Below are positions 1 to 7,905 of a stretch of 21,652 nucleotides of DNA, piece by piece. The stretch covers positions 1 to 21,652 of the forward strand of contig JAJTHY010000012.1 in NCBI GenBank assembly GCA_021298045.1. The letters are read 5' to 3'. Made by a program: the position numbers and the translations under genes. Positions within the stretch are counted from its first letter, which is position 1, and each line of letters opens with the position of its first letter. A model generated the notes under the pieces. It had not been told where the DNA came from and ran no database searches. It worked only from the letters and a program-made list of their open reading frames with translations. Origin of the DNA: Candidatus Jidaibacter sp. (GTDB taxonomy: Bacteria > Pseudomonadota > Alphaproteobacteria > Rickettsiales > Midichloriaceae).

Positions 1-126
1 AAATATAAATGCCGTGAATATTCTTACTTCAGATGGGGTATAGATTGGCTAAAAGAGCTAATAATTCAGGGCGCAGACATAATTAAGCGGCTTGCATGCC
101 AGATATTACCTGCCATGCAGCTATAA
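1..126 (+). CDS. Possible 3' end of a plus-strand gene (partial)
   Basis: The first reading frame is open from the first base to a TAA at 124-126, giving about 41 residues with an aromatic start and an amphipathic stretch containing GADIIKRLACQIL. It would converge with the J-domain gene and overlap its stop by a few bases. No family is recognised. The open stretch is short enough to arise by chance, so this is weak evidence. If it is not coding, bases 1-120 hold only the hairpin listed separately. Confidence 0.22.
   Translation, partial: KYKCREYSYFRWGIDWLKELIIQGADIIKRLACQILPAMQL
93..119. repeat. Hairpin between convergent gene ends
   Basis: TGCATGCCAG (93-102) and CTGCCATGCA (110-119) can pair over 10 positions with one C-C mismatch around a 7-nt loop. 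It lies just past the stop codon of the minus-strand J-domain gene. No T run follows on either strand, so it is not a standard Rho-independent terminator; it could still protect 3' ends or be chance. Confidence 0.4.
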
Positions 127-927
127 TGTCGGGGAGTATGACGTATCATGATATTCCGCAGATGATTTGCATATTTTACAAACACTTTTATTATATATTT
201 CGCAAAATAGTTGCTGTATCTCTAATCCAGTTTTTTTTAACTCAATATCTTGTATATCCTCAGGCTTATTAGCAATCCATATTTTATACAGTCCATCAAA
301 CTTCTTGAATTCCTCTTCCTTGCCACCTTTATCAGGATGAAGTTTCAACCGAGCTTTTTTTGCGGCTTTTTTTACTTCTTCTTGATCCATTGTATAAGGG
401 CTTTTATCAATTTTTTGGAGCTTCAAAAAATTTTTTAACTCTTTAAGTTCAACGCTAGATAGCCCTTTATTTTCAGTAGCGTTAAGCTTAGGGTCTAGTG
501 CATTCATAATTTCAATAAAAGTGGGTACATGAACGAAACTAAACATCAGTGGCGCATTTGCTTTATAGCAACATCCTAATTGGAATATAGCGAAAAGATT
601 ATCTAATGCTTCTTTAGCATCGACATTGAAATCAGATTTAGCTATGCCCAGGTTCCTTTGTTCGGAAGATTCACTTGTGGTAACGCCTATTATTTTTTCT
701 CTAAGCCTGCCGATGAAATTTGCTAAATGCAGACGATCGGCATCGGTCAGAGAAAGCGGAGTCTTAGAGTCATATATACCTGAAGAATGTTGTTTAAGAG
801 CATCTAATTTCATCCCTAGCTCTGCTGCTATCTCTTTGCAAGTATCGCTGCTAGGGTCAATTTTGCTAAAAGCAACTGCAGCTTTAAATGCAAATACTTT
901 AAGATCATCTAAATCTTTTATCTTCAT
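121..927 (-). CDS. J-domain-containing protein
   Basis: Encodes 268 aa. A J-domain-like segment lies at about residues 175-220, with a basic helix KKAAKKARLK leading into the diagnostic HPD motif (HPDKGG, residues 197-199). The HPD loop is what stimulates Hsp70 ATPase in J proteins. The first 170 residues are predicted mostly helical and match no family I recognise; a CKIC pair of cysteines sits near residue 250. No glycine/phenylalanine region or zinc finger as in DnaJ is present. The ATG at 927 is preferred over one 51 codons upstream because AGAGG stands just before it and the upstream extension would run into mutL. It lies 77 bp downstream of mutL on the same strand. The C-terminal J domain resembles eukaryotic or viral layouts (HPDKGG), so an adaptor or effector role is possible but is inference. 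Confidence 0.8.
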   Translation of the reverse strand: MKIKDLDDLKVFAFKAAVAFSKIDPSSDTCKEIAAELGMKLDALKQHSSGIYDSKTPLSLTDADRLHLANFIGRLREKIIGVTTSESSEQRNLGIAKSDFNVDAKEALDNLFAIFQLGCCYKANAPLMFSFVHVPTFIEIMNALDPKLNATENKGLSSVELKELKNFLKLQKIDKSPYTMDQEEVKKAAKKARLKLHPDKGGKEEEFKKFDGLYKIWIANKPEDIQDIELKKTGLEIQQLFCEIYNKSVCKICKSSAEYHDTSYSPTL

Positions 928-1004
928 AACTAAGCCTCTGTTATTTATTTTATTTTTTGCGATTTTACCTGATTTTAGGGGAGGTGCAATATATTTTTTA
1001 TTAA

Positions 1005-2759
1005 TCAAGAAGTTCTCTCGAAAATTTTGGCTAAATCTTTGGGTTTTATTATCACAAAAGTAGGGCGTCCGTGATTGCACTGGGAAGCGAAGGGGGTGGA
1101 TTCTATCTGCCGTAAAATGGCATTCATCTCGGGGATGCTTAATTTTCTGCCGGCTCTAATGCTGGAGTGGCAAGCGATGTTGCCCCATATTTCATCTCTT
1201 TTGCTTTCTAAAATATTTGCTTCAGAGTCTTGCATTAGCATTTGTGCAATCTCCTTTAGCACATCTGGGGTTGCATCTTTGTCCAGAAACTCCGGAATTT
1301 GTCGCACAATAACTTGCGTAATACCATTGCGCTCAATTGCAAGGCCAAACTTGGATAACTCATCCACATGCTCCAACAAATGCGTGGTAAGTGCGGCGCC
1401 CAGATCAACCACCTGAGGGATCAATAGATTTTGGCTCTTCAAATTTACTACGCTATTTTTCATGCGTTCTAGTACAAGGCGCTCATGTGCTGCATGCTGG
1501 TCTACCAAAACTAACCCTTCGGAATTTTGGGCTATTATATAAGTTGCATCTATCTGAAATAAAGCATTCCCTAAAGGGTGCTCCACAACAACGGGCTGTA
1601 ACATTGGTGCTGGAGAGGGTGGGGCGTAGTTGGCTCTAGGAGCTGCAGCTTGGTAATGAGAGGGGGCATTGTCATTGAAGTTAAAGGGTATTTTTGATTC
1701 GATAGGTTTTGCCTGTATTGAGGATTTTGCAACACTTACCACGCTATCAACCACCATTGTTGAGGTGCTAGATGGAGCACTACTTAGCGCTGACCTAATT
1801 GCAGTGATTACAAAGCCCTTAACTTTATTGGGGTCACGAAGCCTAACTTCGGTTTTTGCTGGGTGCACATTAACATCCACTTCATATGGATCTATCGATA
1901 AGTGCAATATTACCGCTGCAAAGAATCCATGTGTCATAAGGTTGGTATATGCTGCTTTTATGGCTGCAAAAATTTGCTTATCTTTAACGGAGCGGCCATT
2001 TATAAAAATGTGCTGGTTTGCGCTAGTTCTATGAGTGAAAGTTGGGATGCCCACAAAGCCTTTAATATTAATGTCAGCCCCTCTGCGATTTACAGGAACC
2101 ATATTTTTTTCAAATTCTGCGCCAAATAATTGCGCCAATCTCTCTTCTTCATTTGAAGCAATTGGACAATCTAAAATAGTTTCACCATCGCTCGCAAAGC
2201 AAAAATGAGTATGTGGATAGCACAATGCAAATTCTTGAATTAGCGAAATTGCGTGCGCTCGCTCGGTTGCTTCTGACCTCATAAACTTGAGCCTGGCCGG
2301 AGTGTGAACGAATAAATCTTTAACCTCAACGGTTGTGCCAATTTCTCTCGCTGCAGGGATGGGATCGTTCCTTTCGCCTCCTGATATGTGAATGCTCCAA
2401 GCATGCTCTTCGCCATTTTGCCTTGTGGTTATTGTGAGGTTAGAGACGGATCCTATGGAAGGCAGAGCCTCGCCTCTAAAACCTAATGAGTTTATGCAAT
2501 TGATATTTTCTTCATCGAGTTTAGAGGTTGCGTGCCGCTCAACTGCGAGCTCTAGATCGGATTTCTCCATCCCGCAGCCATTATCAGAAATGCGTATACA
2601 ATTTTTTCCTCCACTTTCAATTTCCACAAAAATCCAAGTTGCGCCAGCGTCAATGGCATTTTCTACCAATTCTTTTATAACTGATGCAGGACGGTCCACC
2701 ACCTCGCCGGCGGCGATTTGATTGATGGTTTTATCGGATAATTTCTTAATTTTGGTCAT
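1005..2759 (-). CDS. mutL: DNA mismatch repair protein MutL
   Basis: 584 aa, close to the usual length. The N-terminal GHKL ATPase motifs are all visible: ELVENAIDAGA (30-40), DNGCGM (59-64), HATSKL (76-81) and GFRGEAL (93-99). The C-terminal region carries the metal-dependent nicking endonuclease signature DQHAAHERLVLE (420-431, pattern DQHA-x2-E-x4-E), with the partner motifs ACHSSIRAGR near 529 and CNHGRP near 561. This places it with the endonuclease MutL proteins of bacteria lacking MutH, where MutL itself nicks the new strand after MutS recognition. A low-complexity linker rich in A, S and P (about 330-390) separates the two parts. No strong ribosome-binding site precedes the ATG. It is divergent from ugd with 63 bp between the starts. 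Confidence 0.97.
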   Translation of the reverse strand: MTKIKKLSDKTINQIAAGEVVDRPASVIKELVENAIDAGATWIFVEIESGGKNCIRISDNGCGMEKSDLELAVERHATSKLDEENINCINSLGFRGEALPSIGSVSNLTITTRQNGEEHAWSIHISGGERNDPIPAAREIGTTVEVKDLFVHTPARLKFMRSEATERAHAISLIQEFALCYPHTHFCFASDGETILDCPIASNEEERLAQLFGAEFEKNMVPVNRRGADINIKGFVGIPTFTHRTSANQHIFINGRSVKDKQIFAAIKAAYTNLMTHGFFAAVILHLSIDPYEVDVNVHPAKTEVRLRDPNKVKGFVITAIRSALSSAPSSTSTMVVDSVVSVAKSSIQAKPIESKIPFNFNDNAPSHYQAAAPRANYAPPSPAPMLQPVVVEHPLGNALFQIDATYIIAQNSEGLVLVDQHAAHERLVLERMKNSVVNLKSQNLLIPQVVDLGAALTTHLLEHVDELSKFGLAIERNGITQVIVRQIPEFLDKDATPDVLKEIAQMLMQDSEANILESKRDEIWGNIACHSSIRAGRKLSIPEMNAILRQIESTPFASQCNHGRPTFVIIKPKDLAKIFERTS

Positions 2760-2822
2760 GGCATTTTTACTTAATATGAGCTAGATTGTAGCATATTTAT
2801 TTTTAGATTATGAGTTTAATTT
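2760..2822. promoter_or_regulatory. Divergent mutL/ugd intergenic promoter region
   Basis: A 63-bp AT-rich gap must hold the promoters of both genes. On the plus strand TTGTAG (2786-2791), a 17-bp spacer and TATGAG (2809-2814) make a weak sigma-70-like pair; the resulting leader for ugd would be very short. No convincing minus-strand pair was found. Confidence 0.28.
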
Positions 2823-4121
2823 ATGAAAATAGCAGTAATTGGTGTTGGATACGTAGGACTTGTGGCAGGAGCTTGTTTTGCAAGCTTTAATATGGATGTG
2901 ATATGCATTGATCAAGACGCGCAAAAAATTGATAATCTAAAGCGCAACATCATTCCAATTTACGAGCCAGGGCTTGAAGAAATGGTTGTGCGCGCCAGCA
3001 AAAGGGGTAATTTAAAATTCTCCACAAGCCTGATGGATGTAAATGATGCAGAGGTAATAATTATTGCAGTAGGCACGCCATCGCTACCGACAGGTGAGGC
3101 TAACTTAAGCTATTTAATGAAAGCTATTAGAGATGTGGCGAATGTTGCAACTGGATATAAATCGCTTGTCATAAAATCTACAGTGCCAATTGGTACAGCG
3201 AGCTTGGTTCGTAATGAACTTGCGGCTATTGGAGTTGCAGATAGATTTGATGTTATATCAAACCCAGAATTCTTGCGTGAAGGAGTTGCCGTATACGACT
3301 TTTTAAAGCCAGATCGTATTGTGATTGGAGCTAATTCACAAAGAGCACGCAAAATTGCTGAAGCGTTATACCAGCCATTAACTTCTCAAGATGTGCCAAT
3401 TTTGATAACCGACAACCCAACTGCAGAAACAATTAAATATGCATCCAATGCTTACTTAGCTATGCGAGTTGCGTATATTAATCAGATTGCAGATTTATGC
3501 GAGGCTGCTGGGGCTACAATAGATGAAGTGGCAAAAGGAATGGGGTTGGATAAGCGAATAGGCGGGCACTACTTGCATGCGGGCCCTGGGTATGGGGGGT
3601 CTTGTTTCCCCAAAGATACTAAGGCAATTAGTTATATAGCGAAGGAAAAAAATGTAGATTTAAGTATTGTTGAAGCAGTAATTACAGCTAATGATGCTAG
3701 AAAACAAAAGCTAGTGGAGCGCATTATAAATGTCTTTAATAAGTATGGTTGTAAAAAGATAGCAATACTAGGTGCTACCTTTAAAGCAGAGACTGATGAT
3801 ATGCGGGATAGCGCATCGCTCATTATAGTGCCAGCACTACTAAAGGCTGGGTTTGAGGTAAGATGCTATGACCCTGCGAATCCAAAAGATGCGCATGAAT
3901 TATTAGGGGTTGCTTTACAGAGCTCTATGAAGGATGCGCTTGAGGGCGTAGATGCTGCATTGATAATAACTGAATGGCCAGAGTTTCAATTATTCGGGCT
4001 TGATCAGCTAGTGGCTAAACTTAATAAAAAGGTGCTTTTTGATTTGCGTAATCTATTTGCCATTGAAGACATAAAAAGGGCGGATATAAATTATTATTCC
4101 ATAGGTAGACCAGATGCCTGA
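2823..4121 (+). CDS. ugd: UDP-glucose 6-dehydrogenase
   Basis: 432 aa, typical for the family. The NAD-binding Rossmann motif GVGYVG is at residues 7-12, NPEFLREG at 147-154, the conserved Lys in TIKYASNA at 205, and the catalytic cysteine in GPGYGGSCFPKDT at 261. These define the NAD-dependent four-electron oxidation of UDP-glucose to UDP-glucuronate, used for envelope polysaccharides or lipid A modification. A GDP-mannose dehydrogenase is less likely because the overall sequence follows the bacterial Ugd pattern, but the substrate is assigned by family only. The 3' end overlaps the mutM start by 8 bp, suggesting cotranscription despite unrelated functions. Confidence 0.95.
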   Translation: MKIAVIGVGYVGLVAGACFASFNMDVICIDQDAQKIDNLKRNIIPIYEPGLEEMVVRASKRGNLKFSTSLMDVNDAEVIIIAVGTPSLPTGEANLSYLMKAIRDVANVATGYKSLVIKSTVPIGTASLVRNELAAIGVADRFDVISNPEFLREGVAVYDFLKPDRIVIGANSQRARKIAEALYQPLTSQDVPILITDNPTAETIKYASNAYLAMRVAYINQIADLCEAAGATIDEVAKGMGLDKRIGGHYLHAGPGYGGSCFPKDTKAISYIAKEKNVDLSIVEAVITANDARKQKLVERIINVFNKYGCKKIAILGATFKAETDDMRDSASLIIVPALLKAGFEVRCYDPANPKDAHELLGVALQSSMKDALEGVDAALIITEWPEFQLFGLDQLVAKLNKKVLFDLRNLFAIEDIKRADINYYSIGRPDA

Positions 4122-4926
4122 ACTGCCAGAAGTGCACACGGTTGTTTGCGGTCTGCAAAGCTCTATAGTCGGCTTAACTGTGAAATCAAGTAAGTGCTCA
4201 GAGCTTACCTTTCGTGGTAGACGGATGCAGATTGAGCAACAAGAGCTAGTTGGCAGAAAAATAATAAGTTGCAGAAGGCGTGGTAAATATATAATTATTG
4301 AGTTTGAGAGTGGGGATATACTGCTAATTCACCTTGGCATGTCGGGGAAGGTGTTGATAAATGCTGGCGCTCAAAAGCATGATCACCTTACAATCACATT
4401 TACTAATGGTTCTGCATTAATTTTTAATGACCCAAGGCGCTTTGGCGTAGTTAAATTCATTAGGCGTGCACATTTTGCAAAAGAGCCTTTGCTTTGCAAT
4501 TTAGGCTTGGAACCTCTTGAGCTAGAATTTACCAAAGAAGCGTTGGCTAATATTTGTGCGGGTAGAAAGGCGCAGATTAAATCGGTAATCATGAATGCAA
4601 ACCTGGTTGTAGGAATTGGTAATATTTATGCGTCTGAGGCGCTCTACATGGCTGGAATTTTACCCAACCGCCGGTCTTGCGATTTGTCTTCTCAAGAAAT
4701 CCAAAAGCTGCATGCAAGCATTATAGAGGTGTTAAACCTTGCAATAAAATCTGGAGGGTCAACTCTAAGAGATTATGTTCGCTCCAATGGTGATGTGGGG
4801 TATTTCCAACATCAATTTAAAGTCTATGGAAAGCATGGTGAGCCTTGCAGGGCATGTAATAAGGAAATACAAAAGATAGTAATAGGTGCTAGGTCTACCT
4901 TTTTTTGCAACGGTTGCCAGAGATGA
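4114..4926 (+). CDS. mutM: Formamidopyrimidine-DNA glycosylase (Fpg/MutM)
   Basis: 270 aa, normal length. The N-terminal PELPEV after Met supplies the catalytic proline and glutamates (P2, E3, E6). The conserved Lys lies in RRGKY (58), HLGMSG is at 73-78, and a C-terminal zinc finger has cysteines at 245, 248, 265 and 268 with the DNA-contacting Arg at 260. The enzyme removes 8-oxoguanine and ring-opened purines and cuts the abasic site by beta/delta elimination. The usual ETVRRGL after PELPEV is HTVVCGL here, a mild deviation outside the catalytic residues. It starts within ugd, so translational coupling is likely. With mutL nearby, two DNA-repair genes lie within 4 kb. Confidence 0.96.
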   Translation: MPELPEVHTVVCGLQSSIVGLTVKSSKCSELTFRGRRMQIEQQELVGRKIISCRRRGKYIIIEFESGDILLIHLGMSGKVLINAGAQKHDHLTITFTNGSALIFNDPRRFGVVKFIRRAHFAKEPLLCNLGLEPLELEFTKEALANICAGRKAQIKSVIMNANLVVGIGNIYASEALYMAGILPNRRSCDLSSQEIQKLHASIIEVLNLAIKSGGSTLRDYVRSNGDVGYFQHQFKVYGKHGEPCRACNKEIQKIVIGARSTFFCNGCQR

Positions 4927-4959
4927 TTTTGTTTTCATCAGTGTTGCACGTGAAAAAAC

Positions 4960-4988
4960 TTGCATAAAAGTGATTTGCCAAGTAAATA
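4960..4988 (+). promoter_or_regulatory. Candidate promoter of nuoJKLM
   Basis: TTGCAT (4960-4965), a 17-bp spacer and TAAATA (4983-4988) lie in the 90-bp gap after mutM. Transcription would begin near 4995, about 20 bases before the nuoJ ATG. This is a match by eye to the sigma-70 consensus only. Confidence 0.35.
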
Positions 4989-5016
4989 TTTATAAAGCAA
5001 ATTAAGATGAATCCGT

Positions 5017-5619
5017 ATGGTAGATATTCTATTTTATTCGTTTGGTGCGCTGCTGGTTATGGCGGCTCTTATGGTTGTGCTGCTTAGAAATCCTGTGCAT
5101 TCAGTGTTATTTTTGATCTTTGCATTTTTTAATGCGGCGGCTTTGTTTATTCTGCTTGGGGCGGAATTTATAGCTATGACATTGGTAATCGTTTATGTCG
5201 GTGCCGTTGCCGTGCTGTTCTTATTTGTAGTTATGATGATTAACATTAATGTAGCTGAGCTTAAACGTGGTTTTCTTAGGCATGCGCCTATAGGCATTGT
5301 TTTAGGTGCGGTAATATTTTTACAAATCTATATAGCGCTTAGTAATTCCGCTATGTTTTTACCCAAGGTGTCTGATGCAGCAAATGTTGTGAATTTAACA
5401 AATACAGAGCAAATCGGTATGGTTTTATATACTGATTATTTCATTGTGTTCCAGCTTTCTGGGTTAGTGCTTCTTGTGGCCATGATTGGCGCTATTGTAC
5501 TTACGCTTACCCATGGTAAGGATGCGAAAAGGCAGGACATAACTAAACAAGTTATGCAGCGCCCAGAAGACTCAGTAGAGCTTGTTGAAGTTAAAGTGGG
5601 GCAGGGGGTAAAAATATGA
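5017..5619 (+). CDS. nuoJ: NADH-quinone oxidoreductase subunit J
   Basis: 200 aa with about five hydrophobic helices, matching NuoJ (ND6). The second and third helices contain the typical VHSVLFLIFAFFNAAALFIL and EFIAMTLVIVYVGAVAVLFLFVVMM sequences; the latter corresponds to the helix with the pi-bulge that links the quinone site to the proton path. It belongs to the membrane arm of respiratory complex I. It is the first gene of a four-gene nuo cluster and shares an ATGA overlap with nuoK. nuoA-I are not in the window, so the complex I genes are split between loci in this genome. Confidence 0.95.
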   Translation: MVDILFYSFGALLVMAALMVVLLRNPVHSVLFLIFAFFNAAALFILLGAEFIAMTLVIVYVGAVAVLFLFVVMMININVAELKRGFLRHAPIGIVLGAVIFLQIYIALSNSAMFLPKVSDAANVVNLTNTEQIGMVLYTDYFIVFQLSGLVLLVAMIGAIVLTLTHGKDAKRQDITKQVMQRPEDSVELVEVKVGQGVKI

Positions 5620-5936
5620 TGGTTGGTGTTGGCATAGATCTTATGCATTTTTTGCTGCTTAGCTCACTAATCTTTACTATAGGTATTTGTGGGATCTTTA
5701 TAAATCGCAAAAGCGTTATCACAATACTTATGTCTATCGAGCTAATGCTTCTTGGCATTAATATAAATTTTGTTTCTTTTTCGGTGTATCTTAATGATCT
5801 CACTGGCCAAATATTTACTATTATGGTGCTTACAGTTGCTGCGGCTGAAGCAGCAATTGGGCTTGCCATCTTAGTGGTGTATTTCCGGAACCGCGGCACA
5901 ATTGATGTTGAAGATATAAGTGAAATGAGAGGATAG
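5616..5936 (+). CDS. nuoK: NADH-quinone oxidoreductase subunit K
   Basis: 106 aa, three predicted transmembrane helices, the usual size for NuoK (ND4L). The two membrane-buried glutamates needed for proton transfer are visible in SIELMLLGIN and TVAAAEAAIGLAI. The start overlaps the nuoJ stop as ATGA; a second ATG follows immediately, so either may be used. The polar tail after the last helix ends in EDISEMRG. Confidence 0.95.
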   Translation: MMVGVGIDLMHFLLLSSLIFTIGICGIFINRKSVITILMSIELMLLGININFVSFSVYLNDLTGQIFTIMVLTVAAAEAAIGLAILVVYFRNRGTIDVEDISEMRG

Positions 5937-5938
5937 GC

Positions 5939-7891
5939 ATGGGCTTTTTGAACCTTGAGATAATTGCGTGTGTATTAATCTTCGCTCCATTATTTGCTGC
6001 TGCTGTTGTAGGCTTAAGTTCCAGAGTTATAAATGATGCTTTATCCCAATTTATTACTTGTGGAATGCTCATAATATCTGCTGCAAGCGCTACCCTTCTT
6101 TTTAAAGGAGTTGTACTTGACGGGAGCTTAATACACATAGCACTTTTGGATTGGATTAGTGTGGGTAATTTTAAAGCGCGATGGGCAATTTATATTGATA
6201 CCCTAACAGCAGTAATGCTGATAGTTGTTACCTATGTCTCAGCTTTAGTTCATGTTTACTCTGTAGGGTACATGAGTCATGATGAGTGTAAGCCAAGGTT
6301 TATGTCTTATTTGTCACTCTTCACTTTCTTTATGCTCAGCTTAGTTACATCAGACAATTTCTTGCAACTCTTTTTTGGCTGGGAAGGAGTTGGCGTTGCC
6401 TCTTATCTGTTAATAGGTTTTTGGTTTAAAAAAGATACAGCAAGTGCCGCAGCAATAAAAGCATTCCTTGTAAATAGAGTTGGCGACTTTGGCTTCGCAC
6501 TTGGTATTTTTATGGTGTTTTGGTATTTAGGTAGTATTGAATTTAGCGGTGCTTTTGCTGCGGCCCCAATTATTTCTGATGCGACCCTTCATGTATTTGG
6601 CTATGAGGTTAAGGTCATTACACTTACATGCCTACTGTTGTTCATAGGAGCTATGGGTAAATCTGCGCAATTTGGTTTGCACACTTGGTTGCCGGATGCT
6701 ATGGAAGGTCCGACTCCCGTTTCTGCATTGATACATGCTGCAACTATGGTGACGGCTGGTGTATTTATGGTTGCTAGGTGTTCACCATTATTTGAATATA
6801 GTAGCGTAGCGCTTTCTGTAGTTACATGTATAGGTGCGTTTACATGTCTATTTGCAGCGAGTATTGCTCTTGTGCAAAATGATATAAAGAGGGTCATAGC
6901 ATATTCAACCTGTAGCCAGTTAGGGTATATGTTTTTTGCTTGTGGAGTTTCGGCATATTCAGCTGGAATATTTCATTTAATGACGCATGGCTTTTTTAAG
7001 GCTTTACTATTTTTGGGTGCAGGCAGCGTTATTCATGCGATGTCGGACGAGCAAGACTTACGTAAAATGGGTGGCATTTGGAAAAAAATTCCTTTCACCT
7101 ATGCCATGATGTGGATAGGTTCTTTAGCGCTTGCGGGAATTTTCCCATTCGCTGGATTTTATTCTAAGGATACTATCTTGGAAGCCGCTATGGCTTCTGG
7201 TACAGCGTTTGGAGAATCTGCTTATATGGTGGGTTTGCTCGCGGCCGTGCTAACTGCATTCTATTCTTTTAGGCTTATAATTATGTCTTTCCATGGCAAG
7301 CCAAACGCTAGCCAGAAAGTTATGGAGCATGTTCATGAATCACCTGTTAGCATGACATTCCCACTACTTATTCTTGCAGTGGGGTCCGTATGCATAGGTT
7401 ATGTAGGGGCTAAGATGCTCGGAATGGTAGATGCCACGCATGATTTTTGGCGTAACTCTATCTTTGTAATGGTGGAGCATAATTCAATTGAGCGCATTGA
7501 AAACATGGACCATATTTATGGACATTTGCCATTGCTTGCTGGAATATTAGGTATTGTAACGGCATTCATTATTTATATGGGCAAGCCTCAAGTTGCTTAC
7601 GTATTAAGTATGAAGTTTAAAAACACATATAAGTTTTTGTTGAGCAAATGGTATGTTGACGAAGCTTATGACTTTCTATTTGTAAAATCCTCTAAAAAGC
7701 TAGGCAGGTTTTTATGGCGTAGTATTGATATGCGCATGGTGGATGGTCTCCCCAATGGAAGCGCTGCTGCAACTCATTTATTTGCGAAACTTACCAGCAT
7801 AATGCAAACTGGATTTATCTATCATTATAGTTTCGTTATGATGCTGGGGCTGGTTGGATTCCTGAGTTGGATGTTGTTTTTAATGCTATAA
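5939..7891 (+). CDS. nuoL: NADH-quinone oxidoreductase subunit L
   Basis: 650 aa, normal for NuoL (ND5), with many transmembrane segments. Antiporter-family signatures are clear: FFGWEGVGVASYLLIGFW, NRVGDFGFALG, and the block GKSAQFGLHTWLPDAMEGPTP followed by SALIHAATMVTAGVF, which contain the Lys and His residues of the proton channel. The C-terminal part has the amphipathic stretch expected for the lateral helix HL and a final anchoring helix. It begins 2 bp after the nuoK stop. It pumps protons as the distal module of complex I. Confidence 0.97.
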   Translation: MGFLNLEIIACVLIFAPLFAAAVVGLSSRVINDALSQFITCGMLIISAASATLLFKGVVLDGSLIHIALLDWISVGNFKARWAIYIDTLTAVMLIVVTYVSALVHVYSVGYMSHDECKPRFMSYLSLFTFFMLSLVTSDNFLQLFFGWEGVGVASYLLIGFWFKKDTASAAAIKAFLVNRVGDFGFALGIFMVFWYLGSIEFSGAFAAAPIISDATLHVFGYEVKVITLTCLLLFIGAMGKSAQFGLHTWLPDAMEGPTPVSALIHAATMVTAGVFMVARCSPLFEYSSVALSVVTCIGAFTCLFAASIALVQNDIKRVIAYSTCSQLGYMFFACGVSAYSAGIFHLMTHGFFKALLFLGAGSVIHAMSDEQDLRKMGGIWKKIPFTYAMMWIGSLALAGIFPFAGFYSKDTILEAAMASGTAFGESAYMVGLLAAVLTAFYSFRLIIMSFHGKPNASQKVMEHVHESPVSMTFPLLILAVGSVCIGYVGAKMLGMVDATHDFWRNSIFVMVEHNSIERIENMDHIYGHLPLLAGILGIVTAFIIYMGKPQVAYVLSMKFKNTYKFLLSKWYVDEAYDFLFVKSSKKLGRFLWRSIDMRMVDGLPNGSAAATHLFAKLTSIMQTGFIYHYSFVMMLGLVGFLSWMLFLML

Positions 7892-7905
7892 ATTTTGGTT
7901 ATAAG

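Noticed and set aside
626..1063. Open plus-strand frame of about 145 codons across the J-domain gene
   Set aside because: It is antisense to a gene with a recognisable HPD motif, has no ribosome-binding site and shows no domain.
7867..7905. Longer nuoM start overlapping nuoL
   Set aside because: The added residues are unlike NuoM N-termini and the overlap with nuoL is not needed.
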